Positions 4,313 through 6,078 of a stretch of DNA of 6,078 bases are shown here, piece by piece; the stretch's first letter is position 1, and each line of letters begins with the position of its first letter. The stretch comes from Comamonadaceae bacterium. GTDB lineage: Bacteria > Pseudomonadota > Gammaproteobacteria > Burkholderiales > Burkholderiaceae_C. The notes under the pieces are model-generated. The model made no database searches. It was not told where the DNA came from and saw only the letters and a program-made list of their open reading frames with translations. The stretch lies in contig JAAFHN010000181.1 in assembly GCA_013298415.1 (NCBI GenBank), forward strand, positions 1 through 6,078. Direction: 5' to 3'. The position numbers and the translations under genes were made by a program.

Positions 4313-6078
4313 CAAATCGGCTGGGTGCGGGTGTTGAGCCAGGCCAGCGCTGCGCCTTGCAGCAGCGGGGTGAGCCGCTCGCGCACGAGCGCGTGGTAGC
4401 CGTTGAGCCAGGCCACTTCGTCGGCACGCATGAGGCTCATGTCGATCAAGCGGGTGTCGATGGGGCAGAGCGTGAGGGTTTCAAATTCCAGAAACTCACC
4501 GAATCCACCATCGGCCTTTTGTGCGGGCACGTTCAGCACCAAATTCTCAATCCGAATGCCCCACTGCCCTTCGCGGTACAAGCCAGGCTCCACGCTGGTG
4601 ATCATGCCGGGCTGCATCGCGTGGTCGGCCGTGGGAATGGCGCGGCTGATGCTTTGCGGGCCTTCGTGAACGTTGAGGAAATAGCCCACGCCGTGCCCCG
4701 TGCCGTGACCAAAATCCAGGCCGTGCTGCCACAGCGGCTCACGCGCCAGGGCATCGAGCAGTGGCGAAGGCGTGCCCAGCGGGAATTTGGCGCGGCTCAG
4801 CTGCATCGTGCCTTTGAGCACGAGGGTGTAGTCGCGCTTTTGCTCGGCTGTGGGCGCGCCAATCGGCCACACGCGGGTGATGTCGGTGGTGCCGCCGAGG
4901 TACTGGCCGCCGGAATCGATCAGCAGCAGGCCGTTGCCCTCGATCACTGCATGGGATTGCAGCGTGGCGCGGTAATGCGGCAGCGCGCCATTGGCGTTGA
5001 AGCCTGCAATCGTGGAAAAGCTCAGGCCCACAAAACCGGGCCGCTTGGCGCGCTCGGCGCTCAGGCGCTCGTCAATCGTGAGCTCGGTGATGCGCTCGCC
5101 GCGAGCCTGCGCAGCCTCAAACCAAGCGTAGAACTCACACATCGCGGCGCCGTCTTGCCGCATGGCTTCGCGGATGTGCGCTGCTTGAGCCGCGTTTTTG
5201 CGGGATTTGAGCAAGGTGCTGGGGTTGGTTTGCTGGATGACTTTCACAGCCGCGTCGGAGCCGGTGCCCGGCTCCGTACCTAGCGCGCCGTGCGTACCCG
5301 CCGTCACGCGCTTGGCATCCAGCAGCACTTTTGCGCCGCTGGGCAGCGCAGCCAGCGTGGCGGCAAATGCCTCGTAGGGCGCAAGCGCCCAGCCATCTTG
5401 AGCAAGCGCCTGCGCCACCTCTGCGCCCGCCTTGCCTGCGCCCACAAAGAGCGTGGCCGAATTGGCGGTGATGAGCGCATGCGCCAAGAAAACCGGGTTG
5501 TAGCTCACGTCGCTGCCACGCAGGTTGGTGAGCCAAGCGATGTCGTCGAGCGTGGAAATCACATGGTGCGTGGCTCCTGCTTTGGCCATGGCGGCGCGCA
5601 CTTGCGCGAGTTTGGGTGCCCTTCCCTCTGCCGCGTAAGCCGCTTCGTGTTCGTACAGCGCCTGCTGCGGCAGCGCGGCCCGCTCGGGCCAGGCGGCGCC
5701 TGCCGCGTCCACATCGGTTTTGAGCGCAATCCCCGTGGGGGTCAGCTCCGCTTGCAGCATTTGGTGCAGCCCCAGGCTCAGCACCTGCGCGTCGGCGGAA
5801 AGCGTTTGGCCAGCGCTCAAGCGCTGCTTGGTCCAATCCACAAAATCGGCAGCCACACCACTTGCAACTCTTTCCAGCTTCACGCAGCTGCCAGAAAGCT
5901 CCAGCTCAGCCGACACCCAATAGCGGCTGTCAGCAAACAGCGCCGCCTCGTTGGCTGTGACGATGAGCGAGCCCATCGAGCCGGTGAACCCGCTGTACCA
6001 CTCCCGAGCCTTCCAGTGATCCGGCAAATACTCACTCAAATGCGGATCGCTCGACGGAATGAAAACCGCATGCACCCC
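4312..6078 (-). CDS. Xaa-Pro aminopeptidase, M24B family (5' end outside window)
   Basis: It probably removes the N-terminal residue from peptides whose second residue is proline, in the cytosol, using two metal ions. The frame is open to the right edge, and GTG 6075 is only an internal valine: relatives have about 10-20 residues before IPSSDPHLSEYLPDHW. The visible part, counted from that valine, is 587 residues. The layout is that of the long three-domain type: two creatinase-like N-terminal domains (to about 290), then the pita-bread catalytic domain. All five metal ligands are present: D387 (LLLIDSGG), D398 (TTDITR), H461 (GHGTGHGVGYF), E496 (SVEPGLY) and E510 (IRIEN). A conserved substrate-site histidine is in GALPHYR (364-370). 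A C-terminal extension follows (EFLEFETLTLCPID), as in the eukaryotic APP1 type. The TGA overlaps the folP start by one base. No defect is seen. Confidence 0.95.
   Translation of the reverse strand, partial: GVHAVFIPSSDPHLSEYLPDHWKAREWYSGFTGSMGSLIVTANEAALFADSRYWVSAELELSGSCVKLERVASGVAADFVDWTKQRLSAGQTLSADAQVLSLGLHQMLQAELTPTGIALKTDVDAAGAAWPERAALPQQALYEHEAAYAAEGRAPKLAQVRAAMAKAGATHHVISTLDDIAWLTNLRGSDVSYNPVFLAHALITANSATLFVGAGKAGAEVAQALAQDGWALAPYEAFAATLAALPSGAKVLLDAKRVTAGTHGALGTEPGTGSDAAVKVIQQTNPSTLLKSRKNAAQAAHIREAMRQDGAAMCEFYAWFEAAQARGERITELTIDERLSAERAKRPGFVGLSFSTIAGFNANGALPHYRATLQSHAVIEGNGLLLIDSGGQYLGGTTDITRVWPIGAPTAEQKRDYTLVLKGTMQLSRAKFPLGTPSPLLDALAREPLWQHGLDFGHGTGHGVGYFLNVHEGPQSISRAIPTADHAMQPGMITSVEPGLYREGQWGIRIENLVLNVPAQKADGGFGEFLEFETLTLCPIDTRLIDMSLMRADEVAWLNGYHALVRERLTPLLQGAALAWLNTRTQPI

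Noticed and set aside
4357..5283. Plus-strand open frame of 308 codons opposite the aminopeptidase gene
   Set aside because: It lies wholly inside a gene with all catalytic residues intact; its composition (many Ala, Arg, His, Gln) is typical of an antisense shadow.
6073..6075. GTG as the start of the aminopeptidase gene
   Set aside because: The open frame continues to the window edge and family members have more residues before this point, so the true start is outside.
1..6078. CRISPR array, tRNA, insertion sequence ends or long repeats
   Set aside because: None seen by eye on either strand; nearly all bases are in recognised genes.

Overview
The window looks like a chromosomal segment of a high-GC betaproteobacterium, probably Burkholderiales (Comamonadaceae-like). 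This is judged from codon use and from the protein sequences; no search was run. Coding density is high. No tRNA, rRNA, insertion sequence, CRISPR array or phage gene was recognised. Every gene belongs to a known family, so the interest lies in how they are combined, in their control sites and in one broken gene.

Layout. (1) Bases 1-1022, minus strand: the N-terminal half of polyphosphate kinase (ppk), running off the left edge. (2) Bases 1015-1878, minus strand: an OlsB-like (ornithine-lipid type) acyltransferase gene. It is split by an in-frame amber codon at 1357-1359 and overlaps the ppk start by 8 bases. (3) Bases 1879-2203: a divergent intergenic region. On the minus strand it carries four GTCAY-like half-sites at exact 11-base spacing, which read as tandem Pho boxes facing olsB-ppk. 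A weaker two-half-site copy on the plus strand faces the other way. (4) Bases 2204-3444, plus strand: a pair made of a low-molecular-weight-phosphatase-type arsenate reductase (arsC) and an AqpS-like aquaglyceroporin. (5) Bases 3413-6078, minus strand: a three-domain Xaa-Pro aminopeptidase (5' end outside the window) coupled through TGATG to dihydropteroate synthase (folP). The 3' end of folP overlaps that of the aquaporin gene by 32 bases.

How the genes may work together. OlsB-type enzymes make phosphorus-free membrane lipids and Ppk stores phosphate as polyphosphate; in several bacteria both are under PhoB. The tandem Pho boxes fit that. The arsC-aqpS pair would reduce arsenate, which enters cells through phosphate transporters, and let arsenite leave through the channel. 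If the plus-strand Pho box is real, arsenate defence here would be tied to phosphate starvation instead of to an ArsR repressor; no arsR is visible. This link is inference. The aminopeptidase-folP pair is a separate housekeeping unit.
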